From positions 186,001 to 250,000 of the forward strand of contig BIFP01000051.1 in the NCBI GenBank assembly GCA_005402585.1: a stretch of DNA of 64,000 nucleotides, in the 5' to 3' direction. The translations under genes and the position numbers were made by a program. Shown here piece after piece: positions 16,479-25,324 of this stretch (position 1 is the stretch's first letter; every line of letters starts with the position of its first letter). The DNA is from Micromonosporaceae bacterium KJ-029. GTDB taxonomy: Bacteria; Actinomycetota; Actinomycetes; Mycobacteriales; Micromonosporaceae. Below the pieces are notes generated by a model. The model was not told where the DNA came from, did no database searches, and saw only the letters and a program-made list of their open reading frames with translations.

Positions 16479-17894
16479 ATGCCGTCGCGGCAGGACCAGC
16501 TGCACTCGTACCAGTTCACCATCCAGCGGACGGTGGCCGCGCTGGTGATGCGCGAGACCGACCCGGTGCAGTCGCCGTTCCGCCGGCTGGCCGGCGCGGC
16601 GCTGGCCAGCGTGCTGGTGGCGGCGATCGGGTTGGGGGGTTCCGCCCTCTACGGCCTGTTTGCCGGTGGCGGCGCGAAGTGGCGCGACACCGGCGCGGTC
16701 ATCGTGGAGAAGGAGTCCGGCGCCCGGTTCGTCTACCGCGAGGACAAGCTGTACCCCGTACTCAACTACGCGTCCGCGCTGTTGATCATCGGAGCCGAGC
16801 AGCCGAAGACCGTGCTGGTGTCGCGCCGGTCGATCGACGGTGTACCCCGGGGCCTACCGCTGGGCATCGCCGACGCGCCCGACTCGCTGCCGGCGGCGGG
16901 GCGGCTGTCCACCGGCGCCTGGACGGTCTGCTCGGTGGGGACCGCGGCGGACGGCCGGCGGGAGTCACGGTCGGTGCTGCTGATCGGCGACGGCGGCGAC
17001 GGCGGCCGGCCGCTCGGCGACGACGGGCTGCTGCTGCGCGACCCCGACGGCCGGCTGCACCTGGTCTGGCACCAGCGGCGACACCTGATCCGCGACACCG
17101 ACCGGGTGTTGGCCGCGCTCGCCGCCACCCGGGCCCGGGCCGTCCCGGTCGCCGCGGCCCTGCTGAACACCGTGCCGGCCGGCACCGACCTGGCCCCGCT
17201 GGACCTGCCCGGCCTGGGCGAGCCGTCCGCGCGGGTCTCCGACGCCCGGGTCGGGGACGTGCTGCTGGTGAGCAACTCCGGCGGCGAGCGGCAGTACGCG
17301 GTGGTGCTGCGCGACGGGCTCGCCGGCATCACCGAGTTCCAGGCCGGCCTGCTGCTCGCCCGCACCGGCCAGCAGGAGCCGGAACAGCTCAGCCTCGGGC
17401 GGTTCGCGACCCTGCCCCAGTTGGCCGATCTCGTCCCCAACGGTCCCGGCGCGCCACCGAACGCGCCGCCCCGGCTGGCCACCGTGGACTCACCACTGCT
17501 CTGCGCGCGGGTCGCCGACGACGCCGGGGCGATCGAACTGCGGCTCGGTGTCGACCTGCCGGACCTGGCCGCCGCGCCGGGCGGCGCGAGCGGTGCGGGC
17601 GGCGCGAGCAGGGCGGGCGGCCCGGTGGTGGCCGATCACGTGTTGGTGGAGCCCGGCCGCGGGGCGGTGGTCGAGTCGGTCGCGGCCCCCGGAGCCGGCG
17701 GCGGCGCGATCTCCGTGGTGACCGACCTCGGTCGGCGGTACGTTCTCGCAGACACCGGTGTGCGCGCCATGCTCGGCTACGGCGAGGTGCGCCCGGTCCG
17801 CCTGCCGGCGGGCGTGGTCAGCCTGGTCCCCGCCGGTGCGACCCTGGACCCGGAGGCGGCCCGACATCCGACCACATCAGGGAGAGAAAACTGA
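16479..17894 (+). CDS. eccB: Type VII secretion membrane protein EccB (lone copy)
   Basis: A 471-residue EccB. The cytosolic start S-R-Q-D-Q-L-H-S-Y-Q-F-T-I-Q-R is the hallmark of the family, followed by one transmembrane helix at about residues 38-62 and a large extracytoplasmic domain with the repeated folds and two Cys (near residues 148 and 345) expected to form a disulphide. EccB is a structural part of the ESX membrane complex with EccC, EccD and EccE. None of those genes, nor WXG100 substrates or mycosin, are here, so this is an orphan component. Its stop is 2 bp before the hydrolase ATG, whose ribosome site lies inside the eccB end. Confidence 0.88.
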   Translation: MPSRQDQLHSYQFTIQRTVAALVMRETDPVQSPFRRLAGAALASVLVAAIGLGGSALYGLFAGGGAKWRDTGAVIVEKESGARFVYREDKLYPVLNYASALLIIGAEQPKTVLVSRRSIDGVPRGLPLGIADAPDSLPAAGRLSTGAWTVCSVGTAADGRRESRSVLLIGDGGDGGRPLGDDGLLLRDPDGRLHLVWHQRRHLIRDTDRVLAALAATRARAVPVAAALLNTVPAGTDLAPLDLPGLGEPSARVSDARVGDVLLVSNSGGERQYAVVLRDGLAGITEFQAGLLLARTGQQEPEQLSLGRFATLPQLADLVPNGPGAPPNAPPRLATVDSPLLCARVADDAGAIELRLGVDLPDLAAAPGGASGAGGASRAGGPVVADHVLVEPGRGAVVESVAAPGAGGGAISVVTDLGRRYVLADTGVRAMLGYGEVRPVRLPAGVVSLVPAGATLDPEAARHPTTSGREN

Positions 17895-17896
17895 TC

Positions 17897-18580
17897 ATGG
17901 ATATTGTGTTGCTCGGCGGCCTGTGGCTCGACGGATCCGCCTGGGACGACGTGGCGTCCGCACTCGAGCCACTCGGCCACCGTCCCTTACCACTGACCCT
18001 CCCGGGACAGGGTGACGGAGCTGCGTCCGCCACGCTCGACGACCAGGTGGCGGCGGTGCTCGCCGCCGTGGACTCGGCATCCGGAAAGCCCATGGTGGTG
18101 GGCCATTCCGCCGCCTGCACCCTGGCCTGGCTGGCCGCCGACGCGCGACCGGAGCAGGTCGCCAAAGTCGTGCTCATCGGCGGTTTCCCGGCCGTCGACG
18201 GGCAGCCCTACGCCGACTTCTTCGAGCTGAAGGATGGCGTCATGCCCTTCCCCGGCTGGGGCCCGTTCGACGGACCGGACTCAGCCGACCTCGACGAGGC
18301 GGCCAGGCGAGCTATCGCGTCCGCTGCGATCCCCGTCCCCGAGGGGGTGGCCAAGGGCCTGGTGCGGCTGGCGGACGAGCGACGGTTCGATGTGCCGGTC
18401 GTGCTCGTGTGTCCCGAGTTCACGCCGGCCCAGGCGCAGGAGTGGATCGACGCCGGTGACGTGCCCGAACTCGCCAAGGTCAAGCACCTGCGCCTCGTCG
18501 ACCTCGATTCCGGCCATTGGCCGATGGTCAGCAAACCGGTCCAACTCGCCCAGCTCCTCGCGGCGGCTGCCGAGGTGTGA
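17897..18580 (+). CDS. Alpha/beta hydrolase
   Basis: A compact 227-residue alpha/beta hydrolase. The nucleophile elbow is G-H-S-A-A near residues 72-76 (Ser74 likely catalytic), and the C-terminal D-S-G-H-W-P-M gives the catalytic His near residue 209. The oxyanion region is L-L-G-G-L-W-L-D. Similar small hydrolases are annotated as esterases or haloperoxidase-like enzymes; the substrate is unknown. The ATG follows the eccB stop by 2 bp behind GGGAGAG, so it is likely translated from the eccB message. A functional tie to type VII secretion is not supported by sequence. Confidence 0.82.
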   Translation: MDIVLLGGLWLDGSAWDDVASALEPLGHRPLPLTLPGQGDGAASATLDDQVAAVLAAVDSASGKPMVVGHSAACTLAWLAADARPEQVAKVVLIGGFPAVDGQPYADFFELKDGVMPFPGWGPFDGPDSADLDEAARRAIASAAIPVPEGVAKGLVRLADERRFDVPVVLVCPEFTPAQAQEWIDAGDVPELAKVKHLRLVDLDSGHWPMVSKPVQLAQLLAAAAEV

Positions 18581-18587
18581 CCTGGCG

Positions 18588-19187
18588 TCACGGCCGGCGC
18601 AGGATGCTCACCGCGAAGTCCGCGTCGTCGCGCCACGGACGCAGGTCCCAGGTGGCGAACCGGTGCTCCAGCCGCAGGCCGGCGCCGGCCACGTCGGCGT
18701 CGAAGCCGGTCAGCGGGTAGCCTCGGTCGGTGCCGAAGCCGACCGCGACCACCCCGTCGGGGCGCAGGTGCGCGGCGACGCGGCGCAGTACCGCGCCTTC
18801 GGTGCCGGCGGCGACGAAGGCCATCACGTTGCCGGCCAGCACCGCCGCGTCGAACGGCTCGGGCTCGCCGGCCGCCGGCAGATCCAGCTCCGTCAGGTCG
18901 GCGACCAACCAGCGGGGCCCGGGGTGGTCGGCGCGGGCGGCCTCGATCAGGACCGGGTCGGCGTCCACCCCGATGGCCGTGTGACCCCGGGCGGCCAGCT
19001 CGGCACCGACCCGGCCGGTACCGCAGCCGGCGTCCAGGATCCGCGAGCGCGGCGGCACCAGCGTGTCGACCAGCCGCGCCTCCCCGGCCAGGTCGACCCC
19101 GTCCGCCGCCATCCGGCGGAACCGGTCGACGTACCACTGCGAGTGCTCGGGTCCGGTGTCGGTCACCCAACGGGTCGGGTTGCTCAT
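18588..19187 (-). CDS. Class I SAM-dependent methyltransferase
   Basis: A 199-residue methyltransferase with motif I I-L-D-A-G-C-G-T-G-R-V-G near residues 49-60 and motif II I-G-V-D-A-D following, plus F-D-A-A-V-L-A-G-N-V as motif IV. The N-terminus holds a short helical cap (S-Q-W-Y-V-D-R-F-R-R-M). The substrate is unknown. Its ATG overlaps the stop of the upstream methyltransferase (ATGA at 19184-19187), so the two are translated from one message; they convergently face the hydrolase gene with only 7 bp between stops. Confidence 0.85.
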   Translation of the reverse strand: MSNPTRWVTDTGPEHSQWYVDRFRRMAADGVDLAGEARLVDTLVPPRSRILDAGCGTGRVGAELAARGHTAIGVDADPVLIEAARADHPGPRWLVADLTELDLPAAGEPEPFDAAVLAGNVMAFVAAGTEGAVLRRVAAHLRPDGVVAVGFGTDRGYPLTGFDADVAGAGLRLEHRFATWDLRPWRDDADFAVSILRRP

Positions 19188-19828
19188 GTCGGCCCTCCGC
19201 TTCGCTGCGTGCCGTCATGAGGCAGCCGGGCCACGGTCACGAACTCGTTGTAGGTGAACAGCCGGCCGGCGGCGCGGGGGAAGGGGAACGAGTATTGGCG
19301 CAACACGGTCAGGCCGAGTGCCCGGCAGTCCTCGGCCGCCTCGGCGAAGCCGACGAACCGGACGTGAGAGGCGTCGCTGCGGTAGCCGCGCTCCTGCGGA
19401 GTGATGAAGACGGCCCGACCGCCGGAGCGGACGAACGGCAGGTACGAGGCCACCACCTCGCGTGCCTGCTCGGCCGGCATGTGTTCGAGCAGGTGCGCGG
19501 CGAGCAGCGAGTCGAACGCGTCCGGCCGGGCCCGCTCGGAGCGGAAGAACTCCTCGGTGGTGTACGCCTCGAGGCCGAGCGCCCGGGTGTGCGCCACGGA
19601 GGTCGGGTTGTGATCCACCCCGACGGCGCCCTCGCCGAGGTTGACCAGGTTGCGGCCGAGCCCGGAGCCGACGTCGAGGGTGCGGCCCAGTCGCAGCCGC
19701 CGCAGGTTCCACCGGTACGGCGCCTGCACGTCCAGGACCCGCTTCCAGCGCGCACCGCTGAGGTGCTGCAACCGTCGGGTGTAGTCCTCACCCTCGGTGT
19801 CCGTGGGGCCCTGCCGTGCCTGGCTCAT
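19184..19828 (-). CDS. Class I SAM-dependent methyltransferase
   Basis: A 214-residue methyltransferase, first gene of a two-gene operon. Motif I reads T-L-D-V-G-S-G-L-G-R-N near residues 50-60, followed by V-G-V-D-H-N. A-H-L-L-E-H-M-P (near residue 110) is the post-II/IV region typical of UbiE-like enzymes. The substrate is unknown. It is divergent from the glycoside hydrolase at 19947, and one would suspect a glycan or lipid target only from that neighbour; this is weak inference. Confidence 0.83.
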   Translation of the reverse strand: MSQARQGPTDTEGEDYTRRLQHLSGARWKRVLDVQAPYRWNLRRLRLGRTLDVGSGLGRNLVNLGEGAVGVDHNPTSVAHTRALGLEAYTTEEFFRSERARPDAFDSLLAAHLLEHMPAEQAREVVASYLPFVRSGGRAVFITPQERGYRSDASHVRFVGFAEAAEDCRALGLTVLRQYSFPFPRAAGRLFTYNEFVTVARLPHDGTQRSGGPT

Positions 19829-19946
19829 CCGGGGCTCCTCTGCCTCGTGGTGCCGCTCGACCTGTGCGCGATGTCCCCCGTGCGCAGTGATCTCTGTCGC
19901 AGCTGCCTAGCCTATCCTGGAGCCCGTTGCTACCAGGATGTGACGC

Positions 19947-21323
19947 ATGGTGAACTGGACTCCGCCGGCCGGGTCGGGCACGACGCCGACCGGCGGTGCC
20001 GCGAGCGGCGACGACCCGTCCGGGCGCCACGCCGACCTGTGGCAACTGGCCCGGACCACCCTCGACGGCAACTGGGAACACGACCACACGGTCCCGTCCC
20101 GCACCCTCTACCCGCACCAGTGGAGCTGGGACTCCGCGTTCATCGCGATCGGCTGGGCCCACGTCCGCCCCGACCGCGCCTGGACGGAGCTGACCAGCCT
20201 GTTCCGTGCCCAGTGGCTCGACGGCCGGGTGCCGCACATCGTGTTCAACCCGGCGGTGTCCGCCGGTGCCTACTTCCCGGGCCCCGGGTTCTGGGCCTCG
20301 ACCACAGTCGAGGGGGCACCCTGGGTGGCCACCTCGGGACTGGTCCAGCCGCCGGTACACGCCCTGGCCGCCTGGCACGCGTACCGCCGCGCACCGTCGG
20401 CGGACGGGCTCGACGCGCTGCGTCGGCTCTACCCGAGGCTGGTGGCCCAGCAGCGCTACCTGACCACCCGCCGCGACGTCGGTGGCGCCGGGCTGGCCAG
20501 CATCGTGCATCCGTGGGAGTCCGGGTTGGACAACAGCCCCGCCTGGGACGCCCCGCTGGCCGCGGTGCCGGCCGAGGCGGCGGTGCTGCCCGCGTACCGG
20601 CGGCGGGACATCGTGCACGCCGCGGCCGCGCACCGCCCCACCGACCTGGACTACGCGCGGTACGTCGCGATCGTCATCGCGTACCGCGCGGCCGGCTACC
20701 GCGACGACGGCCTCGGCGACCGGCATCCGTTCCTGGTGGAGTGTCCGCTGTTCAACGCGGCGATGGGTGCCGCCGAGCACGCGCTCGCCGGGATCGCCGG
20801 CGAGATCGGTGCGGACCCGGTTCCGCACCGGGAGAACGCGGCCCGCATCACCGCGGCGGTGGTGGACCGGCTGTACGACCCCACGACCGGCACCTTCCAC
20901 CCGCGTGACCTGCGCACCGGTCAACTGACTCCGGCCCGGACAGTGCTCGGGCTGGCGCCGCTGATCCTGCCCGACCTGCCGGCGCGGCAGGTCGACGCGG
21001 TGCTCGTCGAGGCCGGCTCGGCCCGGTTCGGTGTCGCCGTCCGGATGTCCCGGCCGTTGCCCAGCCACGACCGCACCGCGGCCGACTTCGAACCGCTGCG
21101 CTACTGGCGTGGCCCCAGCTGGATGAACATTAACTGGCTGGTCCGGCACGGCCTGCTCGCACACGGGCACCCCCGGCTGGCCGCCGGCCTGAGCGCGTCG
21201 ATGGTCGGGCTGGCCGAGACGGCCGGCTGCCACGAGTACTTCCACCCGGACACCGGCGCCGGCCTCGGCTCCCCGGCGTTCGGCTGGACGGCGGCGCTGC
21301 TGCTGGACGTGCTGGCCGGCTGA
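19947..21323 (+). CDS. GH63-like glycosidase, glucosylglycerate-hydrolase-like
   Basis: A 458-residue (alpha/alpha)6-barrel glycosidase. H-Q-W-S-W-D-S-A-F, W-E-S-G-L-D-N-S-P-A-W-D (general-acid Asp region, near residues 190-201) and C-H-E-Y-F-H-P-D-T-G (general-base Glu region, near residue 430) match the mycobacterial glucosylglycerate hydrolase and mannosylglycerate hydrolase group. Such enzymes release glycerate and sugar from compatible solutes after nitrogen or osmotic stress. No signal peptide is visible, so it is cytosolic. Mannosyl substrates are the main alternative. Confidence 0.78.
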   Translation: MVNWTPPAGSGTTPTGGAASGDDPSGRHADLWQLARTTLDGNWEHDHTVPSRTLYPHQWSWDSAFIAIGWAHVRPDRAWTELTSLFRAQWLDGRVPHIVFNPAVSAGAYFPGPGFWASTTVEGAPWVATSGLVQPPVHALAAWHAYRRAPSADGLDALRRLYPRLVAQQRYLTTRRDVGGAGLASIVHPWESGLDNSPAWDAPLAAVPAEAAVLPAYRRRDIVHAAAAHRPTDLDYARYVAIVIAYRAAGYRDDGLGDRHPFLVECPLFNAAMGAAEHALAGIAGEIGADPVPHRENAARITAAVVDRLYDPTTGTFHPRDLRTGQLTPARTVLGLAPLILPDLPARQVDAVLVEAGSARFGVAVRMSRPLPSHDRTAADFEPLRYWRGPSWMNINWLVRHGLLAHGHPRLAAGLSASMVGLAETAGCHEYFHPDTGAGLGSPAFGWTAALLLDVLAG

Positions 21324-21409
21324 CCACCGGCCCGCGCCGCCGGCGGTTTTCGGGTATGAAGGACGCGCCGCCCGGACCGCTCGCCGGGGGTGGCGACGGA
21401 GGAGGCGCG

Positions 21410-22054
21410 ATGGGTCGGGACAGCTACGACGAGCAGCTCGACCGGCTCACCGGCGTACTCGCGACGATGAGCCGGGGCGCCAGCGCGGCGATCCGGGGCG
21501 CCAGCGCCGCCCTGCTCGACGTCGACCGGGGTGCGGCCGAGGCGGTGTTGGCCGGCGACGCCGTGCTCGACGGTCAGCGGGCCGACGTGGAGGCGATGAT
21601 CCCCCAGGTGCTGGTCCGGCACCAGCCGGTCGCCTCCGACCTGCGCCTGGTGCTGTGCGCGTTGCGGATCGCCAGCGACCTGGAACGGATGGGCGACCTC
21701 GCGGTGCACGTCGCGAAGATCGTCCTGATGCGGCATCCGGTGGGTGTGGTCCCGGAGCTGGCGGTGCCCCTGATGACCGCGATGGCGGACGCGGCGGCCC
21801 GGATCGCCGACAAGACCGCCGTCGTACTGGCCACCCACGACCGGCTGGACGCGATGCAACTCGGGCTGGACGACGACGAGGTCGACGCCGCCCAGGAACG
21901 CCTGCTGTCGCTGCTCGTCTCCGGCTGGCCGTACGGGGTGGAGTCGGCGATCGACCTGGCCCTGGTGGGCCGGTACTACGAGCGGTACGCCGACCACGCG
22001 GTCAACGTCGCGCGTCAGGTGGTCTACCTGGTGACCGGGACGATCCGCCTCTGA
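21410..22054 (+). CDS. phoU: Phosphate transport regulator PhoU
   Basis: A 214-residue all-helical PhoU with two three-helix repeats. The metal-binding style acidic helices are visible (S-D-L-E-R-M-G-D-L-A-V-H near residue 101 and Y-Y-E-R-Y-A-D-H-A-V-N near residue 196), matching the E/DxxxD motifs of the family. PhoU couples Pst transporter status to the phosphate two-component system and limits uptake. The ATG at 21410 follows GGAGGAGG. It lies just upstream of the PHO box and pstS on the same strand rather than at the end of pstSCAB as in enterobacteria; the gap of 202 bp holds a separate pst promoter. Confidence 0.92.
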   Translation: MGRDSYDEQLDRLTGVLATMSRGASAAIRGASAALLDVDRGAAEAVLAGDAVLDGQRADVEAMIPQVLVRHQPVASDLRLVLCALRIASDLERMGDLAVHVAKIVLMRHPVGVVPELAVPLMTAMADAAARIADKTAVVLATHDRLDAMQLGLDDDEVDAAQERLLSLLVSGWPYGVESAIDLALVGRYYERYADHAVNVARQVVYLVTGTIRL

Positions 22055-22148
22055 GAGGTACGTCTCAGCCGCCCATTCCGGGCATCCGGCGCGCTCGCCC
22101 CTCGAACGTCACATCCCGTCGCCCGTCGGCCATAACCGGAGCCGTCAA

Positions 22149-22170
22149 GTTCACTTTCCGTTCATCTGGC
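22149..22170 (+). promoter_or_regulatory. PHO box (PhoP operator) upstream of pstS
   Basis: Two adjacent 11-nt direct repeats, GTTCACTTTCC (22149-22159) and GTTCATCTGGC (22160-22170), match the actinobacterial PHO-box pattern G(G/T)TCAYYYRSG. The box ends 86 bp before the pstS start, as expected for PhoP activation under phosphate starvation. Confidence 0.8.
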
Positions 22171-22256
22171 GCCGGGGGTCCGGCTACCTGTGCCTCCTAC
22201 CTTGATCGGCGTACGGCCCGGACGGGCTGATGCATCCCGATAGAGAGGCTTACCTG

Positions 22257-23333
22257 GTGAACCGCAACGTGCTTTCGCGGCGCGTCCTCGTCGGCGTCGC
22301 GCTTGCCGCGCTCGCGCTTACCGGCTGTGGTAGCAACGACAACAGCACGGAGCCGGGCGGGAGTGGCAGCGACAGCGGCTACGCGAGCCTGTCCGGCGAG
22401 TTGAAGGCGTCCGGCGCCAGCTTCCCTGACGCGTACTACCAAGAGGTCATCGAAGCCTTCAAGGGCGAGGCCTCCAACGTGACGGTCACCTACAACGCGA
22501 CCGGCTCGGGCACCGGCAAGAAGCAGTTCGGTGAGGGTCTGGTCGACTTCGCTGGCACCGACAGCCTGGTCAAGGACACCGACGGCGTGGCCGCCGACTC
22601 CTTCCTCTACGTCCCGACGGTGGCGGCGCCGATCACGGTGTCCTACAACGTGCAGGGTGTCGACAAGCTGCAGCTGAGCCCGGAGACGCTCGCCAAGATC
22701 TTCCAGACCGACATCAAGACCTGGGACGACGCCGCCATCAAGGCGGACAACCCGGGCGTCGAGCTGCCGAGCACGCCGATCGTCGTCGCGCACCGTTCGG
22801 ACGGCTCCGGCACCACCAACAACTTCACCAAGTACCTGACCGCCGCCGCCGGCGACGCCTGGAAGCTGGGCAGCGGTGACACCGTGGCCTGGCCGGCCAG
22901 CACCCAGGGTGGCGAGAAGAACACCGGTGTCGCGCAGATCATCAAGCAGACCAACGGCGCCGTGGGCTACGTCGACCTGAGCGACGCGAAGGCCACCCAG
23001 CTGAAGTTCGCCGCCATCAAGAACAAGGACGGCCAGTTCGTCGAGCCGTCGCTGGAGGGCACCACCGCCGGCCTGGAGGGTGCCACGATCGAGGCGGACC
23101 TGAGCTACAACCCGCTCAACGCCGCCGGTGCCAGCTCGTACCCGATCACCGCCCCGACCTTCATCATCGTCAAGGCCAAGTACGACGACGCCGCCAAGGC
23201 GGAGCTGGTCAAGGGCTTCCTCAAGTACCTGCTCAACGACGGCCAGGACCTGGCCAAGGAGATCGACTTCGCGCCGCTGCCGGCCTCCCTCAAGGAGAAG
23301 GCGCTGGCTCAGGTCGACAAGATCCAGGGCTGA
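22257..23333 (+). CDS. pstS: Phosphate ABC transporter substrate-binding lipoprotein PstS
   Basis: A 358-residue phosphate-binding lipoprotein on the outer face of the membrane. The GTG start was chosen for the GAGAGG ribosome site 8 nt upstream. It gives a short basic start, a hydrophobic core and the lipobox L-T-G-C with Cys at about residue 23. A Gly/Ser-rich linker follows, then the family core K-A-S-G-A-S-F-P-D-A-Y-Y, Y-N-A-T-G-S-G-T-G-K and H-R-S-D-G-S-G-T-T, which contact phosphate. It is first in pstSCAB, behind a PHO box, and separated from pstC by a strong hairpin that can raise PstS over the other subunits. Confidence 0.93.
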   Translation: MNRNVLSRRVLVGVALAALALTGCGSNDNSTEPGGSGSDSGYASLSGELKASGASFPDAYYQEVIEAFKGEASNVTVTYNATGSGTGKKQFGEGLVDFAGTDSLVKDTDGVAADSFLYVPTVAAPITVSYNVQGVDKLQLSPETLAKIFQTDIKTWDDAAIKADNPGVELPSTPIVVAHRSDGSGTTNNFTKYLTAAAGDAWKLGSGDTVAWPASTQGGEKNTGVAQIIKQTNGAVGYVDLSDAKATQLKFAAIKNKDGQFVEPSLEGTTAGLEGATIEADLSYNPLNAAGASSYPITAPTFIIVKAKYDDAAKAELVKGFLKYLLNDGQDLAKEIDFAPLPASLKEKALAQVDKIQG

Positions 23334-23362
23334 TCAGGATCAAGTTCGCTAGGGCGTTCCAC

Positions 23363-23395
23363 CTGGGGACGGGATCGATTCGATCCCGTCCCCAG
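23363..23395 (+). terminator. 15-bp perfect hairpin between pstS and pstC (partial terminator / message stabiliser)
   Basis: CTGGGGACGGGATCG (23363-23377) pairs perfectly with CGATCCCGTCCCCAG (23381-23395) around an ATT loop. It begins 30 bp after the pstS stop and ends 25 bp before the pstC start. No U-run follows. The likely effect is to cut or stabilise the message so that more pstS than pstCAB is made. Confidence 0.7.
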
Positions 23396-23419
23396 AGGGG
23401 TACCTGAGCTGGAGTGAAG

Positions 23420-24409
23420 ATGACCCTAACTACCAAGTCCCCCGACTCCCGGTCGACGTTGGCCCAGCGCGGCGGCAGCGCCCTCGGCGACCGCGTCTTC
23501 TCCTGGTGGACGCTCGGCACCGGCCTGCTCGTGCTGGCCGTCCTCGGGCTGATCCTGATCACCACCGTCCGGGAGGCCTGGCCCGCCTTCGACGCGATGG
23601 GCCTACGGTTCATCACCGAGCGGATCTGGGACCCGAACCCGGCGACCGGCGACGCCATCTTCGGCGCGTTGTCGTTCGCGTACGGCACCGCCCTCTCGTC
23701 GCTGATCGCACTGCTGTTCGCGGTGCCGGTCTCGATCGGCATCGCGCTGTTCCTCACCGAACTGGCGCCGCGTCGGCTGCGCGGCCCCGCGGTGACCGTG
23801 ATCGACCTGCTGGCCGCCGTCCCGTCGGTGGTCTTCGGCCTGTGGGGCATCCTGGTCGTCGCCCCCGCCCTGGTCCCGGTCTACCAGTGGTTCCACGACG
23901 TGCTCGGTGGCGTCCCGGTGCTCGGCAACCTCTTCGGACCGGTCAGCAGCGGCCGTAACTTCATGACCGCCGGCATCATCCTCGCGATCATGGTGACGCC
24001 CATCATCACGTCGATCAGCCGCGAGGTGTTCAGCACCGTGCCGCGGGCGGACAAGGACGCCGCCCTCGCGCTCGGTGCCACCCGCTGGGAGATGATCCGG
24101 GGGGCGGTCTTCCCGCACAGCTTCGGCGGCATCGTCGGCGCGGTGATGCTCGGCCTCGGCCGGGCGATGGGCGAGACGATCGCGGTGGCCCTCGTCATCG
24201 GTGGCTCGACGAACATCACGGCGAACCTGTTCGCGCCCGGCAACTCGATGGCCGCGGTCATCGTGCAGCAGTTCGGCGAATCCACCGGCACCTACACCGC
24301 CGCGCTGATCGGCCTCGGCGTGGTGCTGTTCGCGATGACGGTACTGATCAACGTGCTTGCCCAGGTGATCGTCCGCCGGGCCGAGGCGCGGATGAAGGGA
24401 AGCAGGTAA
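23420..24409 (+). CDS. pstC: Phosphate ABC transporter permease PstC
   Basis: A 329-residue inner-membrane permease with six membrane segments (first near residues 31-52). The EAA loop that docks on PstB is visible as A-A-L-A-L-G-A-T-R-W-E-M-I near residues 214-226. The ATG at 23420 has GGAG 6 nt upstream. It pairs with PstA to form the phosphate channel. The stop TAA shares a base with the pstA ATG (TAATG). Confidence 0.92.
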   Translation: MTLTTKSPDSRSTLAQRGGSALGDRVFSWWTLGTGLLVLAVLGLILITTVREAWPAFDAMGLRFITERIWDPNPATGDAIFGALSFAYGTALSSLIALLFAVPVSIGIALFLTELAPRRLRGPAVTVIDLLAAVPSVVFGLWGILVVAPALVPVYQWFHDVLGGVPVLGNLFGPVSSGRNFMTAGIILAIMVTPIITSISREVFSTVPRADKDAALALGATRWEMIRGAVFPHSFGGIVGAVMLGLGRAMGETIAVALVIGGSTNITANLFAPGNSMAAVIVQQFGESTGTYTAALIGLGVVLFAMTVLINVLAQVIVRRAEARMKGSR

Positions 24410-25323
24410 TGACCGTCACCGCACCACCCACCACCCGCGCCGGAGCCGGTGGGCCGGACCTGACCCGCGCGGCCCTGTCCGGCCGCCGCCGGTTCAGCAA
24501 CCACCTCGCCACGGTGGCCATCTGGGCCGCCGTCGGGCTCGCCGTCGTGCCGCTGGCCCTGGTGACCTACACCGTCATCGTCAAGGGCGCCGGGGTGATG
24601 AGCCTGGACTTCCTGACCTCGGACATCCCGAATTCGTACCGGCGGGAAGGCGGCGGCATGGCGCCGGCGATCGTCGGCACGCTGCTCATCACGGGGATGG
24701 CCGCGTTGATGGCGATCCCGCTCGGCGTGTTCGGCGCCATCTACCTCAACGAGTACGGCAAGCAGTCGCCGCTGGCCCGGCTCATCCGGCTGATGGCCGA
24801 CGTGATGACCGGCGTGCCGTCCATCGTGATGGGCGTGTTCATCTACCTCGCCTGGGTGCTGTTCGTCGGCCAGCAGACCGGTTTCGCCGGGGCGCTGGCG
24901 CTGGCCTGCCTGATGCTGCCGGTGGTGATCCGCAGCAGCGAGGAGATGCTCCGGCTGGTCCCCGACGAGCTGCGGCAGGCGAGCATGGCGCTCGGCGCCC
25001 GCAAGTGGAAGACGACGCTCACCGTGGTGTTGCCGGCGGCGATCTCGGGTATCACCAGCGGTTCGCTGCTGGCCGTCGCCCGGGCCGCGGGCGAGACCGC
25101 ACCGATCGTCATCGTGACGGGCATCGTCTTCGCGCCCAACTCGAACCTCTTCGACGGCTTCAACACGGCGCTGCCCGCACAGATCTTCCGCAACGCCAGC
25201 CAACCCTTCGAGGCCGCCCAGGACCGCGCCTGGGGCGCCGCCCTGACGCTCATCGTGATCGTGCTCGGCTTCACGATCATCGCTCGACTCATCGCCAGCC
25301 GATTCGCCATCAAGGAGCGCTGA
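24409..25323 (+). CDS. pstA: Phosphate ABC transporter permease PstA
   Basis: A 304-residue permease with six membrane segments and the EAA-type loop A-S-M-A-L-G-A-R-K-W-K-T near residues 191-202. It forms the transmembrane channel with PstC. Translation is coupled to pstC through a TAATG overlap, and pstB follows after 1 bp. The N-terminal 40 residues are Thr/Ala/Pro rich and not conserved. Nothing is missing from the family core. Confidence 0.92.
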   Translation: MTVTAPPTTRAGAGGPDLTRAALSGRRRFSNHLATVAIWAAVGLAVVPLALVTYTVIVKGAGVMSLDFLTSDIPNSYRREGGGMAPAIVGTLLITGMAALMAIPLGVFGAIYLNEYGKQSPLARLIRLMADVMTGVPSIVMGVFIYLAWVLFVGQQTGFAGALALACLMLPVVIRSSEEMLRLVPDELRQASMALGARKWKTTLTVVLPAAISGITSGSLLAVARAAGETAPIVIVTGIVFAPNSNLFDGFNTALPAQIFRNASQPFEAAQDRAWGAALTLIVIVLGFTIIARLIASRFAIKER

Positions 25324-25324
25324 C

